A DNA stretch of 17,555 nucleotides from Nitrosopumilales archaeon CG_4_9_14_0_2_um_filter_34_16 (GTDB taxonomy: Archaea; Thermoproteota; Nitrososphaeria; Nitrososphaerales; Nitrosopumilaceae), in the NCBI GenBank assembly GCA_002788515.1, contig PFRJ01000128.1, forward strand, positions 1 through 17,555, given 5' to 3'. Both the position numbers and the translations under genes were made by a program. The notes below the pieces were generated by a model that was not told where the DNA came from, searched no databases, and saw only the letters and a list, made by a program, of their open reading frames with translations. Below, one piece after another: positions 1-6,966 of this stretch. Every line of letters starts with the position of its first letter. The first letter of the stretch is position 1.

Positions 1-814
1 AAGCAGTAGTTATTGTTTCATGCATCAGATCTTCATTTGCCGTAGAATGGGCCAAACCAATAGCGTGACCAAACTCATGTCGAATTATTGTTGTGAGCTG
101 GTTTGTGCTTAGTTTGTTTGCATCATAAACCGTAATAGTTGACTTTAAGATTTGGACATCATCTACGACTGAATTTGTATAGCCAGCATAGTCATCACCA
201 CTTGTCGTTGAGGTTAACATTATTGTGATATCTGCAACACCATTGCTAGGAGATACGTATTCAAATCTCTGTGGGACAACTAGTTTTGTAGGATTCTTTG
301 CCACCTGCTGTGTTGCACCTTGCCATCCCAAATAATACGTAGAAGACGTGCCTTCAAGTCCTTTGTGAAGAAGAGAATTGTCTATTTCTAAGGTCTCTTC
401 AGACAAGACTACATCTTTTATTTTACTGATTTGCTCATCAGATACAATTGATGCACCAAGTATGGTGAACGTCAAAACTCTATTTGGTGTTAGATTCCAA
501 GATACCCATGTATCAGTTGTATCACCTCTAAGATTTTGAATCAGATATTGAGTCCGCAGTGGGGAATTGGGATTAGAATCAGATGGTACAAAAAAATCAC
601 CTGTAAAGAAAAAAACAAGCAATATAGAGAATACAATTATAGACAAAAACACAAAATATTTTTTGTAATATCTTGATGGAGTTTTTTTGCCATTAAATGA
701 TTTTGAAATTGCATTTTTCTTCAAATCGTCATTGGAATTTCTTTTTCTTGCATTGTTTATCTCTTCTAGAAGAACATTTTGGGAAACAAGATCCGGGATT
801 AATTCTGAATTCAT
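1..814 (-). CDS. Membrane-anchored matrixin-like zinc metalloprotease (partial, C-terminus outside window)
   Basis: The first 271 residues are visible and the gene continues past base 1. A Lys/Arg/Asn-rich N-terminal segment (about 50 residues) is followed by one hydrophobic helix at about 53-71, then an extracytoplasmic region. The zinc site is the extended motif HEFGHAIGLAH (residues 246-256, with H246, H250 and H256 as expected ligands and E247 as the catalytic base). A Met-turn candidate, DLMHE, follows with Met264. This is the metzincin/matrixin (M10-like) signature, so the likely role is a cell-surface or pseudo-periplasmic endopeptidase; its substrate is unknown. The start is the ATG at 814-812, which overlaps the TGA of the upstream receiver gene (ATGA at 814-811) and so implies translational coupling. 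No prodomain cysteine switch was seen. The catalytic class is well supported; the exact family is inference because the end is missing. Confidence 0.85.
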   Translation of the reverse strand, partial: MNSELIPDLVSQNVLLEEINNARKRNSNDDLKKNAISKSFNGKKTPSRYYKKYFVFLSIIVFSILLVFFFTGDFFVPSDSNPNSPLRTQYLIQNLRGDTTDTWVSWNLTPNRVLTFTILGASIVSDEQISKIKDVVLSEETLEIDNSLLHKGLEGTSSTYYLGWQGATQQVAKNPTKLVVPQRFEYVSPSNGVADITIMLTSTTSGDDYAGYTNSVVDDVQILKSTITVYDANKLSTNQLTTIIRHEFGHAIGLAHSTANEDLMHETITTA

Positions 815-1188
815 GTGTTGCGAGCCATCCTAAAAGAGATGTCATGAAGTGCTTTCATTATTGCATCTATCTCATATGGCTTGAAGATTATTGCTGATGC
901 CTTAAGTGCAGTCATTTGCGTATGGGTATTCTCTGTAAGATCGGCAGTTACCATTATCACATTAGCATCAGGATCAATATTCTTTATCTTCTCTAGTGCG
1001 TATAATCCGTCAAATCTGTCCATCAGTACGTCCAAAAATATTACGTCTGGTCTCAGTTTTACATAAAGGTCAACTGCTTCCTTACCATCATGTCCCTTTC
1101 CTAGGATATGGATTCCTCTAAGTTCCAAAAATTCTGAAAAACAATCTACAATATTTTTGTCATCATCCACTACAATTGCCCTAATCAT
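811..1188 (-). CDS. Stand-alone CheY-like receiver domain response regulator
   Basis: This 125-residue protein is a single receiver domain. The acidic pocket is D8/D9/D10, the phosphoacceptor is D53 in the motif FLDVLMD, the switch threonine is T81, and the conserved lysine is K103 in FKPY. There is no output domain, so it must act through a partner protein or as part of a phosphorelay. No histidine kinase lies in the window. Its stop overlaps the start of the downstream metalloprotease, so the two are probably made from one transcript. The start at 1188 is supported by a Shine-Dalgarno GGAG at 1199-1196, 7 nt upstream. This is one of only two genes here with a clear ribosome binding site. 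Fold and phosphorylation chemistry are secure; the pathway it serves is unknown. Confidence 0.93.
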   Translation of the reverse strand: MIRAIVVDDDKNIVDCFSEFLELRGIHILGKGHDGKEAVDLYVKLRPDVIFLDVLMDRFDGLYALEKIKNIDPDANVIMVTADLTENTHTQMTALKASAIIFKPYEIDAIMKALHDISFRMARNT

Positions 1189-1195
1189 AACACAT

Positions 1196-1199
1196 CTCC
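1196..1199 (-). promoter_or_regulatory. Shine-Dalgarno GGAG for the receiver gene
   Basis: GGAG on the minus strand is separated by 7 nt from the ATG at 1188. It implies a leadered mRNA, unlike most genes in this window, and fits a promoter placed further upstream (TATA-like element near 1267-1277). Confidence 0.55.
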
Positions 1200-1259
1200 A
1201 TCATTTGTAATATCATGATTGTCACAGAATATGACCATCATATTGCAGTATATTAACAT

Positions 1260-1283
1260 GTGTGTATTTTATTTAACACACAC
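1260..1283 (-). promoter_or_regulatory. Candidate promoter: TATA-like element flanked by GTGTGT/ACACAC inverted repeat
   Basis: GTGTGT at 1260-1265 and ACACAC at 1276-1281 (extending to 1283) flank an AT-rich core. On the minus strand the core reads TTAAATAAAAT, a good archaeal TATA-like box. Transcription from it would start near 1245 and give a leader of roughly 57 nt to the ATG at 1188, consistent with the GGAG ribosome site. Arms placed directly around the TATA box could be an operator that competes with TBP/TFB. The element is read from sequence; the regulatory role is inference. Confidence 0.4.
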
Positions 1284-1300
1284 TATTGACCAGCTTGATT

Positions 1301-1363
1301 ATTTTTACAATTAAGATTTTTTTGGGGGTTGTAATTGTACAACAAACATTGTAAAAATTACAA
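1301..1363. repeat. 11-bp exact inverted repeat plus TTGTAA/TTACAA hexamer cluster
   Basis: ATTTTTACAAT at 1301-1311 is the exact reverse complement of ATTGTAAAAAT at 1348-1358. Inside and around it the hexamer TTGTAA or its complement TTACAA occurs at 1305-1310, 1329-1334, 1349-1354 and 1358-1363, with a related palindrome TTGTACAA at 1335-1342. The cluster lies between the end of the secreted-protein gene (1410) and the receiver promoter. It could be a multi-site operator or a transcript-end hairpin for the minus-strand gene ending at 1410. The AT-rich background weakens the case. Confidence 0.4.
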
Positions 1364-1409
1364 AATATTATTTAAGATTATAATTTGGAAAGATTGTCAA
1401 TCATTAAGA

Positions 1410-2882
1410 CTAGTCAAAAACCATATTAGGATAAATTTGCTCAAAAAGTTGTAGCAACTTTTCTTCAGCAAGTATTGCTTCGTCGCTCAGGAGTTTTTGA
1501 ATTAACGGCATGTCTGACTTATCCATTCTTTTAGGATAGTCATAACTAAAGGAATCTTCAAAGTCAGCATATGGGCTTAGACAGCTAGGACAGAGTTCAA
1601 GCAGATATGATATAGCGTTATCTGCCTGAGTGCTTTTGTATTTTGCAAATTCAGAGTGGGTTCTAGTCATTATTGATGATGTGTCTTGAATTTTCTCAGG
1701 TGTTACATAATCCATAACCCACAAGCCATGATCAAGGGACCAAGAATTGCCAAAATCATCAACTGCGGTATTCTTACCAGTCTCAGTCAAGTGATATATG
1801 TGCCCTTTGTTGATTCCGTCATGCTCTTTTGGTGGATTTAATGAATCTCCCATTATTTCAATTCCATGATTGTAATAGTTCTGCCATGCATTACGTTTTG
1901 CATCCCAGACATTTGTTCCAAGTATGTTAAAGTCCAGTGGGGCTCTAAAAGTATGTGTAATTTTTACTATGAGACATTTTGTTTGGGATTCATCTGAGCA
2001 ATAACCTTCAGAAGTGATTACTTTGACATTATCTAAAACATGTTCAGGATCATCCAGAGTAACAGTCTCAATGCCATCAAAGGTTCTATCCCAATTGATC
2101 ACAGCCTGACTCATTCCAATTGACTCTCCCTGAGCAAGACCAAATGCCAACTCAAAATGAGATATTTTATCAAGACCTGAATTGTCGTAAATTTTGAATT
2201 CGGCTACGTTTTGTTTTCCAACTTGCACAGTAACCAAAGGATAAGGAGTAAAGTATCGTTCGACATCGATGGATTTGTCATTGTATGTAAAACCGTCATC
2301 GACTAATCTTCTGCCGTCATTATCAACACCCAATGTTGGTTCTTCACAATCACCAGTGCATCCGCCACCATTGCTAGTGACAGTGGCTGCCACAAACAAT
2401 CCAAAGTCGCCAGTTAAAGTAACAGGAGTTGCAGCAAATTCAGTGCCTCCACCACCAGCGGTTGCATTAACTGCGTAGAATAGATTACCACTAGCAACGT
2501 TATAATTTACCGTATCTGTGTTTATTGTTGGAGGATCAACACCTGCAATTGTACCTACTGTAAGTGTAAGAACAGAGGTACTTGTCCAAACTCCTGTTAC
2601 AATATCTGCAGTATCAATATCAGTTGTGGCTACAGTAAAATTTGCTCGAAATTCCGTGTTGGACATTGTTCCACTTGCAGTAGCGTTGGTTGCACCTGGA
2701 AACGTAATAACAATCGTGTCGCCTACAGAATAAACAGCATCTCCATCATCAGGATCATTAGCTACTGCCGATACAATAGGAGATGCTGCAAAAGCATCCT
2801 GAGACATCAATGAAACAAAACCCAGACTAAAAACAGCAATCAGTGCAAATAACAAGATATTATGATAGTACTTTTTTATCAT
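1410..2882 (-). CDS. Secreted thaumarchaeal surface protein with beta-rich N-terminal domain
   Basis: This is a 490-residue exported protein. A signal peptide covers about residues 1-32 (lysine-rich start, hydrophobic core, cleavage site after DAFA). Residues 33-165 are rich in Thr, Val and Asn and look like an immunoglobulin-type beta-sandwich. A Gly/Cys linker follows (C175, C179 in GGGCTGDCEEP). Residues 190-435 form a second, more conserved-looking region with a C295/C303 pair and a terminal CPSC (C431, C434). These could form disulfides outside the cell. The tail after 440 is acidic and helical. I recognise the overall style, and believe the second region recurs in paralogous secreted proteins of Nitrosopumilus, but no function is established. 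Likely a cell-envelope component. Its TATA-like box is centred about 28 nt upstream of the ATG, suggesting a leaderless mRNA. Confidence 0.85.
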   Translation of the reverse strand: MIKKYYHNILLFALIAVFSLGFVSLMSQDAFAASPIVSAVANDPDDGDAVYSVGDTIVITFPGATNATASGTMSNTEFRANFTVATTDIDTADIVTGVWTSTSVLTLTVGTIAGVDPPTINTDTVNYNVASGNLFYAVNATAGGGGTEFAATPVTLTGDFGLFVAATVTSNGGGCTGDCEEPTLGVDNDGRRLVDDGFTYNDKSIDVERYFTPYPLVTVQVGKQNVAEFKIYDNSGLDKISHFELAFGLAQGESIGMSQAVINWDRTFDGIETVTLDDPEHVLDNVKVITSEGYCSDESQTKCLIVKITHTFRAPLDFNILGTNVWDAKRNAWQNYYNHGIEIMGDSLNPPKEHDGINKGHIYHLTETGKNTAVDDFGNSWSLDHGLWVMDYVTPEKIQDTSSIMTRTHSEFAKYKSTQADNAISYLLELCPSCLSPYADFEDSFSYDYPKRMDKSDMPLIQKLLSDEAILAEEKLLQLFEQIYPNMVFD

Positions 2883-3240
2883 ATTATATTATGAGCATAA
2901 TAGTACTTAAGTATATTGATGCAGATAGAATCATACGTAAACATATTTCCATCCACGTTTTTGAACAACAAAAAATGGCACAACATACTAGACATCAAGT
3001 TATATCATAAAATATGAATTTATTTACATATGATTAATTGTATGATAATTGGAGATAATCAAGACATACATGGTGTGTTGAACGTGATTAACGTAGAGAC
3101 TATTACAACTGGAAATGGTGGTAAAGATGCAAATTGTTGTATTAAAAAAATACCACTGTTATTTTTTTGCGCAAGTGCAATTGTATGACCAAATTTGCCA
3201 TTAAATTTTGACGATCTGCAAAATTTTCTGCATTAAACTT
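2883..3240. other. 358-nt spacer without a recognisable gene
   Basis: The left edge holds the promoter of the minus-strand secreted-protein gene. The rest is AT-rich. One small plus-strand frame (ATG at 3042, TGA at 3186-3188, 48 codons) has a hydrophobic end and a weak TATA-like stretch at about 3017-3026, but nothing else supports it. TCTGCA is repeated directly at 3215-3220 and 3227-3232 next to the end of the amidotransferase gene. I see no tRNA, rRNA or mobile element. Confidence 0.5.
2905..2915 (-). promoter_or_regulatory. TATA-like promoter of the secreted-protein gene
   Basis: The minus-strand sequence ATATACTTAAG is centred about 28 nt upstream of the ATG at 2882. This is the spacing expected for a leaderless archaeal transcript and supports that start codon. 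Confidence 0.5.
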
Positions 3241-3924
3241 TCAAAGATTAAATGCAGATTTGAAATTATTGTAAAAACGATTCATGTTAGATTTGACAAT
3301 TGAGATATTTCCAGCGATATCAGCACGAATCTTGTGTGGATCTATGTAGGATATTTTTTCTAACTTTTCTTGAGTATTGTCAAGCCACAAATTTACCATT
3401 TCTTCATTTACTTCCAAATGAAACTGTAACCCAACTGCACTTTTGTATTGAAATGCCTGGTTAGGATAATGCTCAGATGAGGCCAATCTAACAGCATTTT
3501 CAGGCAAATCAAACGTGTCACCATGCCAATGAAATACCGTGAACGGATTTTTAAAACCAGAAAAAAGTACAGAGCCGTTGTTAGTTCTCAAATCACTGTA
3601 AAATCCGATTTCTTTTTTAGGCCCAGCATACACTCTAGCACCAAATGTTTTTGCAATTAACTGAGACCCCAAACAGATCCCAAGAACAGGAATATTCTTT
3701 TCAACATAATTTTTAATTAATTGCTGCTCTGCTTGAAGATAAGGTAAACCATCATTTGCGCTTTCAGGTGCACCTAAAATTACAGCTAGTGAAAAATCGT
3801 TGTCGGGCAATTTTTCATGCTTCGCATTTATTGATGTAATGTCAAATCCATCACGGTTTAAAAGTTCACCAAGATATCCAGAACCTTCAATTCGAGTATT
3901 TTGTACTAGTAAAACGTCAGACAT
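3241..3924 (-). CDS. Class I glutamine amidotransferase (GMP synthase-like glutaminase domain)
   Basis: The 227-residue protein has the class I GATase triad: nucleophile C84 in GICLGSQL, and H169 and E171 in QFHLEV. The oxyanion strand region AVILGAPES is at about 47-55. These enzymes hydrolyse glutamine to glutamate and pass ammonia to a synthase partner. This one is a free-standing domain with an about 50-residue C-terminal extension, as in the 'GMP synthase-like glutamine amidotransferase' group (COG0518-like), whose acceptor substrates are often unknown. It lacks the ATP-pyrophosphatase part of true GMP synthase, so I do not call it guaA. It diverges from the Toprim gene across 48 nt, with a shared TATA-like box. 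Catalytic chemistry is secure; acceptor unknown. Confidence 0.9.
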   Translation of the reverse strand: MSDVLLVQNTRIEGSGYLGELLNRDGFDITSINAKHEKLPDNDFSLAVILGAPESANDGLPYLQAEQQLIKNYVEKNIPVLGICLGSQLIAKTFGARVYAGPKKEIGFYSDLRTNNGSVLFSGFKNPFTVFHWHGDTFDLPENAVRLASSEHYPNQAFQYKSAVGLQFHLEVNEEMVNLWLDNTQEKLEKISYIDPHKIRADIAGNISIVKSNMNRFYNNFKSAFNL

Positions 3925-3943
3925 GAATTAGATTACCAAAAGT

Positions 3944-3952
3944 GCTTAATAT
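3944..3952. promoter_or_regulatory. Shared bidirectional TATA-like element
   Basis: GCTTAATAT lies almost equidistant from the two divergent start codons: its centre (3948) is about 24 nt from the minus-strand ATG at 3924 and about 25 nt from the plus-strand ATG at 3973. It reads TTAATAT one way and ATATTAA the other, so a single box could serve leaderless transcripts in both directions. Confidence 0.5.
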
Positions 3953-3972
3953 GTTAAAACAAATATGACAAC

Positions 3973-4350
3973 ATGTTAGTTTCCGAGCAAGAGATTTTTG
4001 AGCTAAAGAATTTTGTTCTTCAATTAAATGCTATGAAAAATAGCGTGGTAATTGTAGAGGGAAAAAGAGACTCTGTTGCATTAAAAAGACTCGGATATTA
4101 TGGAAAAATTTTAGAGTTTCATAAATTTGGAGGGATGAATAATTTTGCAGACGCTGTTGCAGGATACAGCAGGCTGATAATTCTTTTTGACAGAGACAGA
4201 AAAGGAAGGGCGTTAACTAGTAAAACAATCAGACTTTTACAAAGAAGGACGAAAGTTGATCTTTCTTTCAAAAGAAAATTGCGTCTAATTACAAATGGAA
4301 AAGTTATGTTTATCGAACAGCTAGTTAGTTACGAATCTTATCTAGCCTAA
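3973..4350 (+). CDS. Small stand-alone Toprim domain protein
   Basis: This 125-residue protein has the Toprim metal-binding signature: E29 in VVIVEGKRD, followed by D73-R74-D75 in ILFDRDRKGR. Toprim domains bind Mg2+ and carry out phosphoryl transfer or cleavage on nucleic acids in topoisomerases, primases and RNase M5. The compact single-domain size fits the archaeal COG1658/UPF0292-type 'small primase-like' proteins, related to RNase M5, for which no firm function is known. The C-terminal part is Lys/Arg-rich, suggesting nucleic acid binding. The start at 3973 fits the TATA-like box 25 nt upstream; an ATG at 3965 is out of frame. It ends 2 nt before the end of glutamate dehydrogenase, which is transcribed in the opposite direction. 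Confidence 0.82.
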   Translation: MLVSEQEIFELKNFVLQLNAMKNSVVIVEGKRDSVALKRLGYYGKILEFHKFGGMNNFADAVAGYSRLIILFDRDRKGRALTSKTIRLLQRRTKVDLSFKRKLRLITNGKVMFIEQLVSYESYLA

Positions 4351-4352
4351 GA

Positions 4353-5627
4353 TTATGGCCAGATGCCTTTTTGGTTAAATGCCTCAACAACTCTAGAAAC
4401 TGCCAAAGCCATCGTAGCCTTTCTCATGTCTATCTTATGTTTCTTTGACATCTCATATGCATCTTTGAATCCCTTGGTGATATTTTTCTCCATCTTGTTT
4501 GCAACCTCATCAAAGGTCCAATAGTAACCCATGTTGTTTTGTACCCATTCCAAGTATGAAATACATACACCGCCAGAGTTGGCCAAAATATCTGGAATAA
4601 CCAAAATTTTCTTTTGATAAATAATTGGATCAGCTTCAGGCAGAGTAGGACCGTTTGCAGCTTCTGCAATAATTTTACATTTGAGATTCTTTGCAATCTT
4701 TGCGTCAATCTGATTCTCCAAAGCTCCTGGAACTAGAATATCACATTTAGTGGTAAGTAACTCTTCAGTAGAGATTTTTTTGCTGCCAGGAAATCCAACT
4801 ACAGAGCCCTTCTTTTCTTTATGAGATAAAATTGCACTGACTTTTGCACCTTTTGGAATTGAAATAGAGCCTTTAGAATCACTGACACCAATAACTTTGG
4901 CACCCATTTTTTCAAGATACTCTCCTGCAAATGTTGATGCGTTTCCAAATCCTTGTAAAACAACTTTTGCACCTTTCAAGCTAAGTTTCAATGCTTTGGC
5001 AGCTTCTCTTACGGTATATGCTGCTCCTAGTCCAGTTGCAACATTTCTTGCAAGTGAACCGCCCATAGAGATCGGTTTTCCAGTAATAACACCAGGAGAG
5101 TAAACATTTCCATTTAGTTTGCTAAATGTATCCATAATTTGGGTCATCTCTCGTCCTGTTGTGTAAACATCAGGAGCAGGAATGTCCTTTCCAGGACCTA
5201 TAATTTCAAAAATCTTGTATGCAAATCCCCTTGTTAATCGTTCTAACTCACCATCACTGATTTTTTCGGTTTTAGGATTTACATAGATGCCACCTTTTCC
5301 ACCGCCTAATGGAACATCAACAATTGCACATTTCCAAGTCATCCAAGATGAAAGTGCCATAACTTCACGTTCCATGTATTCAACACCGCCTTCTGGGTTA
5401 AAGTAACGAATGCCACCTTTGTATGGGCCCCTATCATTGTTATGTTGACTTCGAAAACCTGTGAAAATTCTAATTTTACCATTATCCATTTTTACTGGAA
5501 TTTTTACTCTCAAAACTTTATTTGGCACTGCCAGATATTCACGTAACCCTTGATCTTTAATTCCAAGAATATCGCACGCGTCATTAACTTGCTTTGTTGC
5601 ATTTGCAAAAGGATCATTCTTGACCAA
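4353..5627 (-). CDS. gdhA: Glutamate dehydrogenase (Glu/Leu/Phe/Val dehydrogenase family)
   Basis: The 424-residue hexameric-type enzyme reversibly aminates 2-oxoglutarate to glutamate with NAD(P)H and so links ammonia assimilation to central carbon. The N-terminal substrate domain has GPYKGGIRY (68-75) and the catalytic lysine K111 in PLGGGKGG; the catalytic aspartate is D153 in PAPDVYT. The Rossmann nucleotide-binding domain starts with GFGNAS (226-231), and strand 2 ends at D250 in GVSDSKG; cofactor preference cannot be settled from this. Length and order are normal. The start is a TTG at 5627: the first internal Met is residue 47, well inside the fold, and a TATA-like box is centred 28 nt upstream. 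It has its own promoter, separate from the regulator gene upstream. Family is certain; the gene symbol is by convention. Confidence 0.96.
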   Translation of the reverse strand: MVKNDPFANATKQVNDACDILGIKDQGLREYLAVPNKVLRVKIPVKMDNGKIRIFTGFRSQHNNDRGPYKGGIRYFNPEGGVEYMEREVMALSSWMTWKCAIVDVPLGGGKGGIYVNPKTEKISDGELERLTRGFAYKIFEIIGPGKDIPAPDVYTTGREMTQIMDTFSKLNGNVYSPGVITGKPISMGGSLARNVATGLGAAYTVREAAKALKLSLKGAKVVLQGFGNASTFAGEYLEKMGAKVIGVSDSKGSISIPKGAKVSAILSHKEKKGSVVGFPGSKKISTEELLTTKCDILVPGALENQIDAKIAKNLKCKIIAEAANGPTLPEADPIIYQKKILVIPDILANSGGVCISYLEWVQNNMGYYWTFDEVANKMEKNITKGFKDAYEMSKKHKIDMRKATMALAVSRVVEAFNQKGIWP

Positions 5628-5649
5628 GGTATTTTTTCAAAACTGTGCA

Positions 5650-5660
5650 TATTATATTAA
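5650..5660 (-). promoter_or_regulatory. TATA-like promoter of glutamate dehydrogenase
   Basis: The minus-strand TTAATATAAT is centred about 28 nt upstream of the TTG at 5627. It supports a leaderless mRNA beginning at that unusual start codon. Confidence 0.55.
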
Positions 5661-5698
5661 GTTTAGTTGTAATTTTCTGATCGCAACTCAAGGTTAGG

Positions 5699-6082
5699 TT
5701 AGAGATAGACTTTGATGTGATTCATTTTTTGATCTAGTTTGTCAATTGCTTCATCAAGTGCACCTATGTTAATTTCAAGGAAATTAGACAAGTGAAAAAT
5801 TGCACCGTAATTATTTCCTATTTTTGAAATCATATTATTTTTCTCAAGAACTTTTAGGTGATGTTGAACTGCCTTGTAATCAAGATCCAGTTGTTTGGCT
5901 AATTGATGCGTATTGTATGGTTGCTCAAGCAGATGAATAATTATTCGCAAACGGGTAAATCCACCTCTTGTACTGGTAAACAAGTAAAGTAGTAATTTCC
6001 TAGTCTGCCTGTCTGGTTGTCTTTGTTGTAAAGACTGTCTGGATCGAATAATTTCTTTGAATTCTAGTAGTTGATTAACCAT
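5699..6082 (-). CDS. Winged helix-turn-helix transcriptional regulator (ArsR-like)
   Basis: This is a 127-residue DNA-binding protein if the ATG at 6082 is used. After a basic, Gln-rich N-terminus (about 1-30), the winged helix covers about 38-100, with the helix-turn-helix at roughly 56-81 (THQLAKQLDLDYKAVQHHLK) and a wing around GNNYGAIFHL. A C-terminal helix at 104-122 may dimerise it. The pattern matches ArsR/MarR-type archaeal regulators; no metal or ligand site is obvious. A longer reading from a TTG at 6106 is possible, but the TATA-like box at 6111-6118 would then be too close. It diverges from psmA and sits downstream of nothing co-oriented, so its target may be itself or a neighbour. 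Regulator class is well supported; ligand and targets unknown. Confidence 0.87.
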   Translation of the reverse strand: MVNQLLEFKEIIRSRQSLQQRQPDRQTRKLLLYLFTSTRGGFTRLRIIIHLLEQPYNTHQLAKQLDLDYKAVQHHLKVLEKNNMISKIGNNYGAIFHLSNFLEINIGALDEAIDKLDQKMNHIKVYL

Positions 6083-6110
6083 GTTTCTTAAAATAAGACA
6101 AGTCAATTTT

Positions 6111-6118
6111 ACTTAAAA
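6111..6118 (-). promoter_or_regulatory. TATA-like promoter of the winged-helix regulator
   Basis: The minus-strand TTTTAAGT is centred about 32 nt upstream of the ATG at 6082 but only about 8 nt from the alternative TTG at 6106, so it favours the ATG. Confidence 0.42.
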
Positions 6119-6160
6119 CCATATGTCCAGATCTCACCCATATCTAGGAAGACAATTACC

Positions 6161-6168
6161 CTTAAATT
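6161..6168 (+). promoter_or_regulatory. TATA-like promoter of psmA
   Basis: CTTAAATT is centred about 27 nt upstream of the ATG at 6192, the usual distance for a leaderless archaeal transcript. Confidence 0.52.
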
Positions 6169-6191
6169 GACTTGGTACAACTCGGTATATC

Positions 6192-6914
6192 ATGATGGCA
6201 TCACGCGGTTACGATATGACTCCTACTATGTATTCCCCAGACGGCAGAATATACCAAGTAGAATATGCAATAGAGACCGTAAAAAGAGGAACACTAGCCA
6301 TTGGAGTGTGCAGTAAAGAAGGGATAATAATAGCAGTAGAAGAAAAACCAAGAACACTGCAAACCACAAACGTTACACAGAAAATTTTCCAAGTCGATTA
6401 TCATATAGGAGTTGCAGCAGCAGGCTATATTCCAGATGCACGGGTTCAAGTAGACAATGCAAGATTCTTTTCACAAGGAAACAGGATGACTTATGACGAA
6501 TCTGTAGAAGTTGCAACAGTTGCAAAACATTTGGCAGATCAAGCTCATCAATTTACACAGTATGGCGGAGTGCGTCCAAATGGAGTCTCCATGATTATTG
6601 CAGGAATTGATCAAAAAGGAGAATCAATCTATGTGACTGATCCAAGTGGAACTTATGTACAGTTTGCAGCAGTTGCAATAGGTGCAGGTTCTGATGAAGT
6701 GAATTCATTTTTGGAAAAACATTACAAAGAAAACATGAGTTTGGAGGATGCAGCATCCCTGGCCATAGCAGCAATCAACCTAAAATCAGATACAAAAGAA
6801 GGAATCAATCACATAAAAATGGCAAAGATCACAACAGAATCAAAAACATTTGAAAAAGTTTCAGAATCTGATTTACAGAATTATTCTCAAAAAGCATCAA
6901 AGTTTGCACCATAA
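6192..6914 (+). CDS. psmA: Proteasome subunit alpha
   Basis: The 240-residue subunit of the 20S core particle forms the outer gating rings that admit unfolded proteins. The alpha-type N-terminal signature covers residues 7-30 (YDMTPTMYSPDGRIYQVEYA onward), and the helix region around GYIPDARVQVDNARF (78-92) matches the alpha-subunit pattern. It lacks the N-terminal threonine of beta subunits, as expected. Length is typical of archaeal PsmA (about 230-260). The gating triplet usually seen as YDR is YDM here (residues 7-9). Start: ATG at 6192 directly followed by a second ATG; the TATA-like box 27 nt upstream favours the first. No proteasome beta subunit or PAN ATPase lies in the window. Confidence 0.97.
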   Translation: MMASRGYDMTPTMYSPDGRIYQVEYAIETVKRGTLAIGVCSKEGIIIAVEEKPRTLQTTNVTQKIFQVDYHIGVAAAGYIPDARVQVDNARFFSQGNRMTYDESVEVATVAKHLADQAHQFTQYGGVRPNGVSMIIAGIDQKGESIYVTDPSGTYVQFAAVAIGAGSDEVNSFLEKHYKENMSLEDAASLAIAAINLKSDTKEGINHIKMAKITTESKTFEKVSESDLQNYSQKASKFAP

Positions 6915-6966
6915 TAGTAAATTAGATTTGAAAAATATTCAAACAAGAGCATTGAGACGATAGATT

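Noticed and set aside
3215..3232. Direct repeat TCTGCA at the end of the amidotransferase gene as a mobile-element footprint
   Set aside because: Two six-base copies 6 nt apart in AT-rich sequence, with no inverted ends or transposase remnant nearby.
6083..6106. Longer N-terminus of the winged-helix regulator from the TTG at 6106
   Set aside because: The TATA-like box at 6111-6118 would be only about 8 nt away; the ATG at 6082 fits better.
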